DNA from: Clostridiales bacterium
Lineage (GTDB): Bacteria; Bacillota; Clostridia; Christensenellales; CAG-314
Reading direction: 5' to 3'
NCBI GenBank assembly: GCA_003537755.1
Contig: DPQS01000004.1
Span: 17,185-24,493 of the forward strand
Length of the DNA stretch: 7,309 nucleotides
Shown: piece by piece, positions 1-5,385 of the stretch
How positions within the stretch are numbered: the stretch's first letter is position 1
Layout: each line of letters opens with the position of its first letter
Notes under the pieces: model-generated
What the model saw: the letters and a program-made list of their open reading frames with translations, nothing else
What the model was told of the DNA's origin: nothing
The model's database searches: none
Translations under genes and position numbers: made by a program

Positions 1-1241
1 TCGTCCTGACGGCGGTAACGCTTGCCGATACTGCCTGCTTCGTCGTAGTCGCAGGTAAATTCCTTAAGCAAATCGGTGTAAATTTCCGTTGCCTTATCGC
101 CGAGTTTCTTTGAAAGGGGCAGCACGCATGCCTTGTAAGGCGCAAGTTCCGGGTGAAGGTGCAGCACAACGCGGGTGTCGCCTTCGCCAACTTCCTCTTC
201 GTCGTAAGCATTTGCAAGGAATGCAAGGAATGCGCGGTCTGCGCCGAGCGACGGCTCGATTACGTAAGGAATGTAGCGTTCGCCGCTGACGGGGTCGGTG
301 TAGTCAAGTGTGGTGCCGCTTACTTCGCTGTGACGGGTCAGGTCGTAGTCGGTGCGGTCGGCTATGCCCCACAGTTCGCCCCAGCCGAAGGGGAATTTCA
401 CTTCAAAGTCGGTTGTTGCCTTGCTGTAGAAGCACAATTCTTCCTTGTCGTGGTCGCGAAGGCGCAGGTTTTCTTCCTTCATGCCAAGGTCAAGCAGCCA
501 CTGTTTGCAGAAGTTTTTCCAGTATTCGAACCATTCGAGGTCGGTGCCGGGTTTGCAGAAGAATTCCAATTCCATCTGCTCGAATTCGCGTATGCGGAAA
601 ATGAAGTTGCCCGGGGTGATTTCATTGCGGAAACTCTTGCCTACCTGTCCGATGCCGAACGGAATCTTGCGGCGGGTGGTACGCAGTACGTTTTTGAAGT
701 TGACAAAGATGCCTTGTGCAGTTTCGGGGCGCAGGTACACCGTGCTGGTGCTGTTTTCCGTAACGCCGATAAATGTTTTGAACATCAGATTGAACTTGCG
801 GATGGGCGTAAAGTCGCATTTGCCGCACACGGGGCAGTGAATCTGGTGCTCGACGATGTAGTCGGACATCTGTTCGTTGGTCATGCTTGCCACGGGTACG
901 TCCTCGCCGTGTTTTGCCTGGTATTCCTCAATCAGGTTGTCGGCGCGGTAACGTGTTTTGCAACTTTTGCAGTCCATAAGGGGGTCGGAAAATCCGCCGA
1001 GGTGACCGCTTGCTTCCCATGTTTTGGGGTTCATCAGTATTGCGCTGTCTATACCTACGTTAAGAGGGTTTTCCTTTACAAACTTGCGGTACCACACCTG
1101 CTTGATGTTGTTTTTCATTTCAACGCCAAGCGGACCGTAGTCCCACGAGTTGGACAGTCCGCCGTAGATTTCGCTGCCGGCATACACAAAGCCGCGACCT
1201 TTGGCAAGGTTTACAAGTTTGTCCATGGTAAGTTGAGCCAT
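1..1241 (-). CDS. glyQS: Glycyl-tRNA synthetase, single-chain dimeric type (C-terminus cut by window edge)
   Basis: Cytosolic class II aminoacyl-tRNA synthetase that charges tRNA-Gly with glycine. 413 codons are visible; the family is usually about 460 residues, so only the end of the anticodon-binding domain is missing. The N-terminal segment has GRGFVYAGSEIYGG (15-28) and the WDYGPLG motif (33-39). An insertion carries zinc-ligand-like cysteines C91/C94 and C136/C139. YLRPETAQGIF begins at 169. Motif 2 runs from FRNE (204-207) to FEQMELEFF (220-228). Motif 3 includes EPSLGADR with Arg at about 336. The anticodon-binding domain begins near HLHPELAPYKACVLPL. The start is the ATG at 1241-1239: AGGAG lies nine bases upstream on the minus strand, and MAQLTMDKLVNLAKGRGF is typical of the family. 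The gene is transcribed away from the rest of the window and no operon partner is visible. Identification is from sequence motifs and is very secure. Confidence 0.97.
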   Translation of the reverse strand, partial: MAQLTMDKLVNLAKGRGFVYAGSEIYGGLSNSWDYGPLGVEMKNNIKQVWYRKFVKENPLNVGIDSAILMNPKTWEASGHLGGFSDPLMDCKSCKTRYRADNLIEEYQAKHGEDVPVASMTNEQMSDYIVEHQIHCPVCGKCDFTPIRKFNLMFKTFIGVTENSTSTVYLRPETAQGIFVNFKNVLRTTRRKIPFGIGQVGKSFRNEITPGNFIFRIREFEQMELEFFCKPGTDLEWFEYWKNFCKQWLLDLGMKEENLRLRDHDKEELCFYSKATTDFEVKFPFGWGELWGIADRTDYDLTRHSEVSGTTLDYTDPVSGERYIPYVIEPSLGADRAFLAFLANAYDEEEVGEGDTRVVLHLHPELAPYKACVLPLSKKLGDKATEIYTDLLKEFTCDYDEAGSIGKRYRRQD

Positions 1242-1279
1242 ATATGTATTCTCCTGCTTGTCAAAAAATTTGTAAGTCT

Positions 1280-1308
1280 ATTGTAGTTTTTTGCGCGTAT
1301 TTTGTCAA
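1280..1308 (-). promoter_or_regulatory. Sigma-A promoter of glyQS
   Basis: On the minus strand a perfect TTGACA (1308-1303) is followed by 17 bases and TACAAT (1285-1280), one base from the -10 consensus. Transcription should start near 1273, giving a leader of only about 30 nt before the ATG. That leaves no room for a T-box riboswitch, which often controls aminoacyl-tRNA synthetase genes in Firmicutes. Confidence 0.88.
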
Positions 1309-1401
1309 GCAGTGACCGCGTTATTGTTGCAAAGGTTGTGTTTTTTGCCATTGCTCGGATCGATAGCGGTGCGGCACGGCGCGCAAGTAGGTCGTAATCA
1401 T

Positions 1402-1430
1402 TTGCAAAAATAAGTTGTGTGTGATATAAT
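1402..1430 (+). promoter_or_regulatory. Sigma-A promoter (extended -10) of the Bax inhibitor-1-like gene
   Basis: TTGCAA (1402-1407), a 17-base spacer and a perfect TATAAT (1425-1430) preceded by TGA, i.e. an extended -10 TGn. Transcription should start near 1437, giving a leader of about 93 nt. The leader contains a hairpin GCAT/ATGC (1463-1466 with 1471-1474) flanked by TTGCG (1455-1459), which can pair with either CGCAA at 1479-1483 or CGCAA at 1495-1499. The 93 bases between this promoter and the divergent glyQS promoter show nothing else I can interpret. Confidence 0.82.
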
Positions 1431-1500
1431 TAGTCCAAACAAGGCATTTCGCTTTTGCGTTGGCATAGGTATGCACGGCGCAAGTACGGTAATGCGCAAC

Positions 1501-1521
1501 TAAATACGGATTAAATACGGA
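1501..1521 (+). repeat. Tandem direct repeat TAAATACGGA in the 5' leader
   Basis: Two exact copies of TAAATACGGA (1501-1510 and 1512-1521), eleven bases apart, end in the Shine-Dalgarno GGAGG (1519-1523) of the following gene. The upstream copy carries a partial, decoy-like SD. The repeat may be a small duplication without function; no regulator is known for it. Confidence 0.5.
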
Positions 1522-1529
1522 GGTTGTTT

Positions 1530-2312
1530 ATGAAATTTAACAACGCTGCCGTTCGCGGGTTGGAAAACAAGGCCGCCAACGGTAAAATGTCCGTGCAGGA
1601 AGGCGGCAGAGCCGCGTCCTACAAGGGCGTAGTTGTCAAAAGTTTAATTTACGGCATTGTTACAATTGTGTTGGCGATCGTCACATATGTGATTATGCGC
1701 AACGCATTGGAAATCGGCGACGAAGGTACGCTGACGACCTTACTTATCATTGTGGGTTGCTCGTCGGTGCCGATGTTTATTCTGTCGCTTATTATTGCGT
1801 TTGCCCCTACCACGGTAATGGTTTGCGGCATTTTGTATACGGCTTTGCAAGGATTGCTTCTTGGCGCACTGGTGTGCGTAGTGGACATCTTTATGCCGGG
1901 GCTTGCGCTTGTTGCGGTACTTGGCACGCTTATCGTGTTTGTTGTGGCACTTTTGCTCAACAAAGTGCTGGAAGTCAGGATTTCGAGTAAAGTTATGCGC
2001 GGTGTGATTATCGCGTTTATCAGCCTGCTTCTGGTAAGTGCGGTTGCCGGTGTCATTTATGCGTTCAACAGCAGTTTCTTCGGCGCGTACTGGTGGATTG
2101 AAATTATCGTTTCGGCAGTCTGCATCATCTTGGCAACAATTATGCTTATGAGCGATTTGCAAAGCGCGGAAGCAATGGTGACCGGCGGCATTGACAAGCG
2201 TTACGAGTGGAACGTTGCCTTTGCAATCGTTACTACGCTTATCTACATCTACCTTGAAATTCTGGAATTGCTTGTAAGAATTGCGGCAATATTCGGACGT
2301 AACAAAAACTGA
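1530..2312 (+). CDS. Bax inhibitor-1-like multi-pass membrane protein
   Basis: 260-residue integral membrane protein of the bacterial Bax inhibitor 1-like group (BaxI_1/YccA superfamily). The cellular role of this bacterial group is not established; some distant superfamily members act as pH-sensitive calcium leak channels. A soluble 35-residue N-terminus is followed by about seven hydrophobic segments, roughly at 38-56, 70-92, 96-118, 124-145, 157-180, 188-208 and 228-250. The family signature is the acidic loop SDLQSAEAM (208-216), then the YEW (225-227) and YLEILELL (241-248) run near the C-terminus. The start is the ATG at 1530, six bases after GGAGG (1519-1523). An in-frame TTG at 1524 overlaps the SD and is not credible. 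The gene is monocistronic, between its own promoter and a terminator. The family call comes from pattern recognition of the C-terminal motif and topology. Confidence 0.88.
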   Translation: MKFNNAAVRGLENKAANGKMSVQEGGRAASYKGVVVKSLIYGIVTIVLAIVTYVIMRNALEIGDEGTLTTLLIIVGCSSVPMFILSLIIAFAPTTVMVCGILYTALQGLLLGALVCVVDIFMPGLALVAVLGTLIVFVVALLLNKVLEVRISSKVMRGVIIAFISLLLVSAVAGVIYAFNSSFFGAYWWIEIIVSAVCIILATIMLMSDLQSAEAMVTGGIDKRYEWNVAFAIVTTLIYIYLEILELLVRIAAIFGRNKN

Positions 2313-2321
2313 CAACATTTT

Positions 2322-2350
2322 ATGCCGACGGCAAACGTCGGCATTTTTTT
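2322..2350 (+). terminator. Intrinsic terminator after the Bax inhibitor-1-like gene
   Basis: Perfect 9-bp stem ATGCCGACG (2322-2330) / CGTCGGCAT (2336-2344) with loop GCAAA and a run of seven Ts (2344-2350), ten bases after the stop codon. The opposite strand has no T-run, so it works in the + direction only. Confidence 0.93.
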
Positions 2351-2411
2351 GTAACGTGGCGCGTTTGCGTGCTACGGACACGATCAAAATAAAAATGTGT
2401 AAAAGAAAAGC

Positions 2412-2421
2412 ACATACGTAT
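2412..2421. promoter_or_regulatory. ACATACGTAT motif upstream of the HAD gene (possible operator)
   Basis: This 10-mer contains the palindrome ATACGTAT. It recurs exactly upstream of the ABC substrate-binding protein gene at 4070-4079, and inverted at 4040-4049. It sits 54 bases before the HAD start codon in an AT-rich stretch (2381-2440) that should contain the promoter, although no convincing -35/-10 pair could be picked there. Shared regulation is an inference from the repeated motif. Confidence 0.3.
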
Positions 2422-2474
2422 TGTGATTTTTATTACAAATGCGGTGCAAAAGACTTGTCTTTAAGGAGAAAATA

Positions 2475-3254
2475 ATGGAAAAACTTCGTAGCAAACTCGG
2501 CTTTATATGCGATATGGACGGTGTAATCTATCACGGCAACACATTGCTTAACGGCGTTAAGGAATTTGTAAACTGGCTGCAAAAAAACAACAAAAGGTTT
2601 CTGTTTCTGACCAACAACAGTCAGAAGTCGCCCAAGGAACTGCAACAAAAACTGCAACGTATGGGCTTGGACGTGCCCGCGGAAAATTTCTATACGGCTG
2701 CGCTTGCCACGGCAAGTTTTTTGCAAAGCCAGGGCGCAAGCACGGCATATGTAATAGGTGACGCAGGACTTACAAATGCGCTGTATGACGTGGGCATTAC
2801 CATCAACGACGTTGACCCCGAGTACGTGGTAATCGGCGAAACGGAAAATTACAACTTTGAAAGTATCAAAAAGGCAACAATGCTTGTAAACAAAGGCGCG
2901 AAACTTATCGGTACAAACGCCGACCTTACGACACCCACCGACAAGGGCGAAGTGCCCGCCTGCAAGGCGTTGGTCGCGCCCGTCGAGTACGCTACAAACC
3001 GCGCGGCATACTTTGTCGGCAAGCCCAATCCTCTTATGATGCGCGCCGCAATGGAACGTTTCCACGAGGTGGGTATACACAGCGCAGATGTTGCCATGAT
3101 CGGCGACCGTATGGACACCGACATCATTGCCGCCATGGAAAGCGGTCTTGACCCTATCCTTGTGCTGTCAGGCGTTTCCAGCCGCGAAACTGTCACGCGC
3201 TTCCCCTTCAGACCGAGACTTATTCTTAACGGCGTCGGCGACATCGTTCTCTGA
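2475..3254 (+). CDS. HAD-superfamily phosphatase, subfamily IIA (NagD/AraL/p-nitrophenyl phosphatase-like)
   Basis: 259-residue cytosolic HAD-IIA phosphohydrolase, Mg2+-dependent through an aspartyl-phosphate intermediate. Motif I is DMDGV with nucleophile D13 and acid/base D15. Motif II is FLTNNS (44-49). The substrate-recognition C2 cap lies between, with the GTNADLTTPT segment (146-155) typical of the subfamily. Motif III lysine is K183 in GKPNP. Motif IV is GDRMDTD (210-216) with Mg ligands D211 and D216. Length fits the family (about 250-270). The start is the ATG at 2475: AAGGAG (2463-2468) is six bases upstream. An in-frame ATG at 2439 would add MRCKRLVFKEKI and lacks an SD. The natural substrate cannot be read from sequence; relatives dephosphorylate sugar phosphates, nucleotides or glycolytic by-products. 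The stop codon (3252-3254) lies inside the left arm of the palindrome at 3247-3380. Confidence 0.93.
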   Translation: MEKLRSKLGFICDMDGVIYHGNTLLNGVKEFVNWLQKNNKRFLFLTNNSQKSPKELQQKLQRMGLDVPAENFYTAALATASFLQSQGASTAYVIGDAGLTNALYDVGITINDVDPEYVVIGETENYNFESIKKATMLVNKGAKLIGTNADLTTPTDKGEVPACKALVAPVEYATNRAAYFVGKPNPLMMRAAMERFHEVGIHSADVAMIGDRMDTDIIAAMESGLDPILVLSGVSSRETVTRFPFRPRLILNGVGDIVL

Positions 3255-3380
3255 GGCGACATATCGTCACATCTTGGCGCTACGTTGGCGGTCGTCCGTG
3301 GGTCATGTACATCTTTGTACACTCCCCTTGTCCGTCCGCCACAGTTGCGTCAATCTGCACCAATCTGTCGCCTCAGAGAA
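3247..3380. repeat. 134-bp symmetric imperfect palindrome (MITE-like or long hairpin element)
   Basis: The ends are a perfect 15-bp inverted repeat: TTCTCTGAGGCGACA (3247-3261) and its complement (3366-3380). The centre is TGTACA-TCTT-TGTACA (3306-3321). Both arms are the same length, so the whole unit folds about position 3313.5 without gaps. Inside, further matched blocks lie in register: TTG.CGC, TGGCGG/CCGCCA and GGG/CCC, separated by mismatches. There is no T-run, so it is not a simple intrinsic terminator, and no open reading frame is credible. No clear target-site duplication was seen at the edges. It supplies the stop codon of the HAD gene. It could be a miniature inverted-repeat element or a decayed palindrome acting as an mRNA 3' stabiliser. 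Confidence 0.75.
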
Positions 3381-3395
3381 GTGTTGAGTGCAACC

Positions 3396-3448
3396 GCCGT
3401 CTTGTTGCCGCAGTGCGTTTAGTTTGTGAAAACGCATTGACAGACGGC
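3396..3448. promoter_or_regulatory. Nested dyad overlapping the -35 of the TM1266-family gene promoter
   Basis: Outer inverted repeat GCCGTCT (3396-3402) / AGACGGC (3442-3448) and inner inverted repeat TGCGTTT (3414-3420) / AAACGCA (3430-3436). The right arm of the inner dyad ends exactly where the -35 hexamer begins, and the right outer arm overlaps the end of the -35 and the spacer. The placement suits a repressor or activator site, but no known operator consensus is recognised. Confidence 0.4.
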
Positions 3449-3465
3449 TGAAAATGTGGTAATAT
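3437..3465 (+). promoter_or_regulatory. Sigma-A promoter (extended -10) of the TM1266-family gene
   Basis: Perfect TTGACA (3437-3442), 17-base spacer and TAATAT (3460-3465) preceded by TGG, an extended -10. The start of transcription should be near 3472, which leaves an untranslated leader of about 170 nt before the ATG at 3643. Confidence 0.87.
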
Positions 3466-3471
3466 TTGGTT

Positions 3472-3642
3472 ATAAAATCTTTCTCGATGAATTCGGAGAG
3501 GCGGATTACACCTACAACGGACATCCCGGGCGGCGTTTCGGCGCGGCTTGGCAATGTACGACATATTTGTGTGTTACGCTTTTTCGCATTTGTCGCGGAA
3601 GGGCGTATTTTTATGTCTGCGCGTGCAGGCAAAGGAGGAAAA
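3472..3642 (+). ncRNA. Candidate cis-regulatory leader RNA (attenuator/riboswitch-like)
   Basis: The leader can be drawn with three competing elements. (1) Hairpin 3480-3501: TTTCTC pairs with GAGAGG and a short inner GA/TC pair. (2) Ten contiguous pairs between 3494-3503 (CGGAGAGGCG) and 3577-3586 (CGCTTTTTCG). Enclosed by it are a five-pair helix 3507-3511/3569-3573, an asymmetric internal loop (3512-3517 / 3561-3568), and a long hairpin 3518-3560. That hairpin contains ACAT/ATGT, CCGGGC/GCTTGG and GCG/CGC with loop TTTCGG. (3) The terminator 3575-3612. Element 2 excludes both 1 and 3. Many pairs are G-U, so the structure is favoured only in the + strand RNA. Known riboswitch signatures (TPP, FMN, SAM, cobalamin, glycine, T-box) are not seen. 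The ligand is unknown. Structure was judged by eye, without energy calculation. Confidence 0.6.
3575..3612 (+). terminator. Intrinsic terminator in the leader of the TM1266-family gene (attenuator)
   Basis: A 13-pair stem joins 3575-3587 (TACGCTTTTTCGC) to 3595-3607 (GCGGAAGGGCGTA), with loop ATTTGTC and five Ts (3608-3612). It stands 30 bases before the start codon, so it acts within the gene's own transcript unless it ends a separate short RNA. Three of the pairs are U-G, making it weaker than the two gene-end terminators in this window. Confidence 0.65.
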
Positions 3643-3891
3643 ATGGAACAGCGTATAGGCGTCGTGGCGATTGTCGTCACCGACAAGACGGCAGTGCCGC
3701 AGGTACAAAGCGTGCTTACCGTGCACGGTGATATTATCAGCGGCCGCATGGGCATACCCGACCACGAAACGGGCAAAAATGTAATTGCGTTGATTGTCAA
3801 AGGCACGGTCGAACAGATTTCCGCACTCAGCGGTGCCCTGGGCAGATTAAACGGCGTATCTGCAAAAAGTTTGCTCAGTAAGGAAGAATAG
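3643..3891 (+). CDS. TM1266-family protein, putative iron-only hydrogenase system regulator
   Basis: 82-residue cytosolic protein with an ACT-like/NikR-C-like small fold, of the family annotated as TM1266-type putative regulator of the iron-only ([FeFe]) hydrogenase system. The N-terminus MEQRIGVVAIVVTDK is the family's opening beta strand. GRMGIP (34-39) and the C-terminal SALSGALGRLNGVSAK (60-75) are its conserved blocks, and length matches the family. There is no DNA-binding helix-turn-helix, so a regulatory role, if real, is probably by ligand sensing or protein contact. The start is the ATG at 3643, four bases after AAAGGAGG. An in-frame ATG at 3613 would add MSARAGKGGK, but it sits at the base of the terminator hairpin with only a poor SD. 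No hydrogenase or HydE/F/G maturase gene lies in this window. Family assignment is confident; function is inferred from the family name only. Confidence 0.9.
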   Translation: MEQRIGVVAIVVTDKTAVPQVQSVLTVHGDIISGRMGIPDHETGKNVIALIVKGTVEQISALSGALGRLNGVSAKSLLSKEE

Positions 3892-3946
3892 ATTGGCTTT
3901 CGTCTGTCTGCCGTCGCAATCGCGGAAATAGTCTTTTCGATTCTTT

Positions 3947-3981
3947 CAAGTGTGCGCTCGCTTGGTGTATTACAAGTGTGC
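3947..3981 (+). repeat. Direct repeat CAAGTGTGC, 26 bases apart
   Basis: Two exact 9-bp copies (3947-3955 and 3973-3981) lie in the 231-base gap between the TM1266-family gene and the ABC substrate-binding gene. That gap contains no terminator with a T-run, no recognisable riboswitch and no gene. A regulatory role for the repeat is possible but unsupported. Confidence 0.35.
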
Positions 3982-4039
3982 CTGCCATTGCGAAATTATT
4001 CATGACAACAGTGCAAGCGCGGACGTTCGACCGGCGCAA

Positions 4040-4079
4040 ATACGTATGTTGCAGTGTTGGCAAAAAAATACATACGTAT
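4040..4079. promoter_or_regulatory. Inverted ATACGTATGT / ACATACGTAT pair upstream of the ABC importer genes
   Basis: Perfect 10-bp inverted repeat (4040-4049 and 4070-4079) with a 20-base spacer containing TTGGCA and an A-run. Each arm contains the palindrome ATACGTAT; the palindrome centres are 32 bp apart, about three helical turns. This suits two bound dimers on one DNA face, and the sequence could also fold as an RNA hairpin. The right arm ends 43 bases before the start codon. No confident -35/-10 pair could be chosen nearby, so the importer's promoter remains unplaced. Confidence 0.45.
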
Positions 4080-4122
4080 CAAAAATTTCACGACAAAAAA
4101 TTAACTTAATGTGAGGTAAAAT

Positions 4123-5166
4123 ATGAAAAAATCACTTTCAATAATCACTCTGATTGTTCTTGTTGCGGCAATGGTATTCACGCTTGCGGCGTGCCAGCCC
4201 AACCTGCCCGACGAGGACATTGCCCCGACAAGCGTAACGCTGTACACACCCGACGGTGCCCCCGCAATGTCCGTGGCAAAAATCATTGCCGACGGTAAAA
4301 TCGGCGACACTACGGCAACGGTTGAAATAGCGCAAAATGCGCAGGACATCGTTGCCAAGGCTACCAAGGCGGAGCGTGAACTGGAATTGGCAGTGCTTCC
4401 CACAAACGCAGCCGCTACGGTGTACAACGCAACCAAGGGCGACTACGTGCTGTTCAGCATCAATACCTACGGTTTGCTGTACATCATGGGCACGGAAGAG
4501 GTTTCGAACCTCAACGCGCTTAAGGGACAGGTACTGTACAGTATCGGTATGGGACAGGTGCCGCAATACGTATTTGACAAGGTGCTTGCGCACGCCGGCA
4601 TCCAAAAGGTGAACAACAGCGACGTTGCCGAGGAAGGCAAACTGGCTGTAAAGTACACCGACAACGCGCAGGGAATCAACCCGTTGCTGCTGCAGGGCAA
4701 GGCTAAGTTCGGACTTCTGGGCGAACCTGCCGCAACGCAACTTGTAACAAAAGCCGCAGCCGCAGGCAAGACAATTTACCGTCTGTTTGACGTGCAACAA
4801 CTGTGGAAGGACGCTGTCGGCGGCGTAAAGACGGGCTATCCGCAGGCATGCCTTATTGTCAAAAAGAGTCTGCTTGCAAACAAAACCTTTGCCGCGGCGC
4901 TTGACCGGGCAATGTCCGCAAATGCCGCTTACCTTGCGGAAAACGCAGGTACGCTTAAAACTACCCTTGCCGGTGCAGGCAGCAAAGTTGACGTGGACTA
5001 CACGACGGAAATCATCGCTCGTTGCAACATCAGCTACATCAAGGCAAACAGCGACGGACTTAAGGCGGAACTTGCCGCGTACCTTGCCGAGTTCGGTTTC
5101 TCTGCAAACGGCGTTAAACCGTCCGACAAACTGCCCGACGACGCATTCTATTATGCGTTTGACTAA
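4123..5166 (+). CDS. ABC importer substrate-binding lipoprotein (NMT1/SsuA/TauA-like, NitT/TauT class)
   Basis: 347-residue extracytoplasmic lipoprotein that captures a small solute and delivers it to the permease encoded just downstream. A Lys-rich n-region and hydrophobic core (about 5-20) precede lipobox LAAC (21-24), so C24 is the lipidated N-terminus. A short linker PNLPDED precedes the periplasmic-binding-protein fold. Recognisable family segments are SVTLYTPDGAPAMSVAKII (strand plus helix of lobe 1), LAVLPTNAAATVYN, NTYGLLYIMG and KFGLLGEPAATQLV. All are typical of COG0715-type binding proteins for sulfonates, nitrate/bicarbonate or pyrimidine precursors. The substrate cannot be read from sequence, and no TPP or other riboswitch precedes the gene to suggest one. 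The start is the ATG at 4123, six bases after GAGG (4113-4116). The partner permease-ATPase lies 219 bases downstream on the same strand, with no intrinsic terminator between them. Confidence 0.9.
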   Translation: MKKSLSIITLIVLVAAMVFTLAACQPNLPDEDIAPTSVTLYTPDGAPAMSVAKIIADGKIGDTTATVEIAQNAQDIVAKATKAERELELAVLPTNAAATVYNATKGDYVLFSINTYGLLYIMGTEEVSNLNALKGQVLYSIGMGQVPQYVFDKVLAHAGIQKVNNSDVAEEGKLAVKYTDNAQGINPLLLQGKAKFGLLGEPAATQLVTKAAAAGKTIYRLFDVQQLWKDAVGGVKTGYPQACLIVKKSLLANKTFAAALDRAMSANAAYLAENAGTLKTTLAGAGSKVDVDYTTEIIARCNISYIKANSDGLKAELAAYLAEFGFSANGVKPSDKLPDDAFYYAFD

Positions 5167-5385
5167 GTAAGATAAATTTGTTATCCCCTCACTCTACCCT
5201 AAGTTTTTGAAATGGTAGGGGTGTGGGCACGCGGCGTGCACCCACTATGAACAGTCTGTGACAACGCAGGCAATTTTGAAACATCACGTAATTTTATTTC
5301 GCCGCGAAGTAGAAAAGAAAACTTTTTGAAAAAAGTTTCCCCTTCCCCACAAAATATCCTCTGAATCAAACCCAAAAAACTAACA
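5167..5385 (+). repeat. Palindrome-rich spacer between the two ABC importer genes
   Basis: This 219-base gap contains several inverted repeats. A 7-pair stem joins 5192-5198 and 5214-5220 (CTCTACC / GGTAGGG with one U-G). A GC-rich hairpin at 5223-5245 has GTGGG-CACG, loop CGG, CGTG, a CA bulge and CCCAC. A TTCG-CCG-CGAA stem occurs around 5298-5308. An A/T palindrome AAACTTTTT-GA-AAAAAGTTT (5319-5338) is followed by a CCCCTTCCCC tract. None is followed by a proper T-run on the + strand, so they are not terminators. The block looks like accumulated intergenic palindromes. By analogy with malE-malF, they may protect the upstream binding-protein mRNA from 3' decay (inference). Confidence 0.55.

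Noticed and set aside
153..1286. Long open frame on the + strand opposite glyQS (377 codons)
   Set aside because: It is antisense to an unmistakable glycyl-tRNA synthetase, has no SD, and its protein shows no family features; it is a by-product of the codon bias of glyQS.
2449..2462. Small inverted repeat AAAGA-CTTG-TCTTT just before the HAD Shine-Dalgarno
   Set aside because: Only five weak pairs and no competing structure; too short to claim regulation.
2351..2474. Promoter of the HAD gene
   Set aside because: A promoter is expected after the terminator at 2350, but no -35/-10 pair with acceptable spacing stands out, so no position is claimed.
3127..3387. Open frame spanning the end of the HAD gene and the 134-bp palindrome
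   Set aside because: Out of frame with the HAD gene, no SD, and it reads through both arms of the palindrome; no protein features.
4019..4040. tRNA T-arm-like sequence containing GTTCGACC
   Set aside because: The flanks do not pair as a T-stem and no acceptor or anticodon arm is nearby.
3892..4122. TPP or other riboswitch before the NMT1-like binding protein
   Set aside because: Checked because such transporters can be thiamine-related; none of the conserved TPP riboswitch segments are present and no terminator or SD-sequestering fold was seen.
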